64,000 nucleotides of DNA, from NCBI RefSeq assembly GCF_018812025.1, contig NC_063049.1, forward strand, positions 36,966,447 to 37,030,446, given 5' to 3'. The stretch is from Megalobrama amblycephala (taxonomy: Eukaryota; Chordata; Actinopteri; Cypriniformes; Xenocyprididae). Below: more notes on the stretch, generated by a model. It saw nothing but the letters and a program-made list of their open reading frames with translations, made no database searches and was not told the origin of the DNA. How positions within the stretch are numbered: position 1 is the first letter of the stretch. The stretch itself is not shown here.

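Larger units (their letters stand above)
45690..64000 (-). other. ttn: titin D-zone: six 7-domain super-repeats
   Basis: Reading the minus strand, the order Ig-Fn-Fn-Ig-Fn-Fn-Fn recurs six times. Approximate limits: D1 60858 to beyond 64000, D2 57586-60738, D3 53812-57493, D4 50946-53692, D5 47885-50815, D6 45690-47884. Vertebrate titin is known to have six such repeats at the outer end of the A-band. Only the first Ig of D1 is incomplete. Confidence 0.9.

Noticed and set aside
62411..62749. Plus-strand Ser/Phe-rich reading frame
   Set aside because: It is the antisense shadow of the K/E codon tract in Ig D1 p4.
1..64000. A novel multi-gene system
   Set aside because: All coding potential belongs to one titin gene; the remaining sequence is intronic.

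Overview
The window is one stretch of a single huge gene on the minus strand: titin (ttn), the giant sarcomeric spring and ruler protein. The assignment rests on 83 exons that all translate openly into Ig (I-set) and fibronectin type III (FnIII) domains carrying the titin FnIII signature (W..P..DGG..I..Y.VE.R ... EY.FRV.A.N..G.G.P), with no stop or frameshift in any exon. Small introns (about 80-120 bp), AT-rich sequence, long (TA)n runs and several hAT-like DNA transposons suggest a teleost fish, perhaps a cyprinid; I cannot name the species or say which of the fish titin paralogues this is.

Transcription runs from coordinate 64000 down to 1. Read that way, the domains fall without exception into six 7-domain super-repeats (Ig-Fn-Fn-Ig-Fn-Fn-Fn; about 45690-64000) and then eleven 11-domain super-repeats (Ig-Fn-Fn-Ig-Fn-Fn-Fn-Ig-Fn-Fn-Fn; 128-45608). 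Six and eleven are the numbers known for the D-zone and C-zone of vertebrate A-band titin, so the window holds almost exactly these two zones: 163 domains (45 Ig, 118 FnIII), with only the first Ig cut by the window edge. Entries name each domain by zone, repeat number and position, e.g. C11 p4.

Layout by exon structure: 45690-64000 is the D-zone, mostly one domain per exon, with three domains split by phase-0 introns, a lysine/glutamate-rich insertion in one Ig (62476-62694) and one 10-domain exon (46118-49072). 33549-45608 is C-zone repeats 1 and 2 with mostly single-domain exons. 16236-33338 is one 17,103-bp exon encoding 58 domains, the counterpart of the 17,106-bp human TTN exon. 128-16113 is the rest of C-zone repeats 8-11, mixing single-domain exons with exons of two, six and seven domains. 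Nearly every intron is phase 1, so exons are interchangeable in frame.

Introns hold the only other content: five hAT-like or terminal-inverted-repeat DNA elements (4334-4484; 34083-36066 with a second element nested at 34294-35250; 38494-39537; 50018-50433), microsatellites and short tandem repeats. I saw no other gene, RNA gene, promoter or CRISPR array on either strand.
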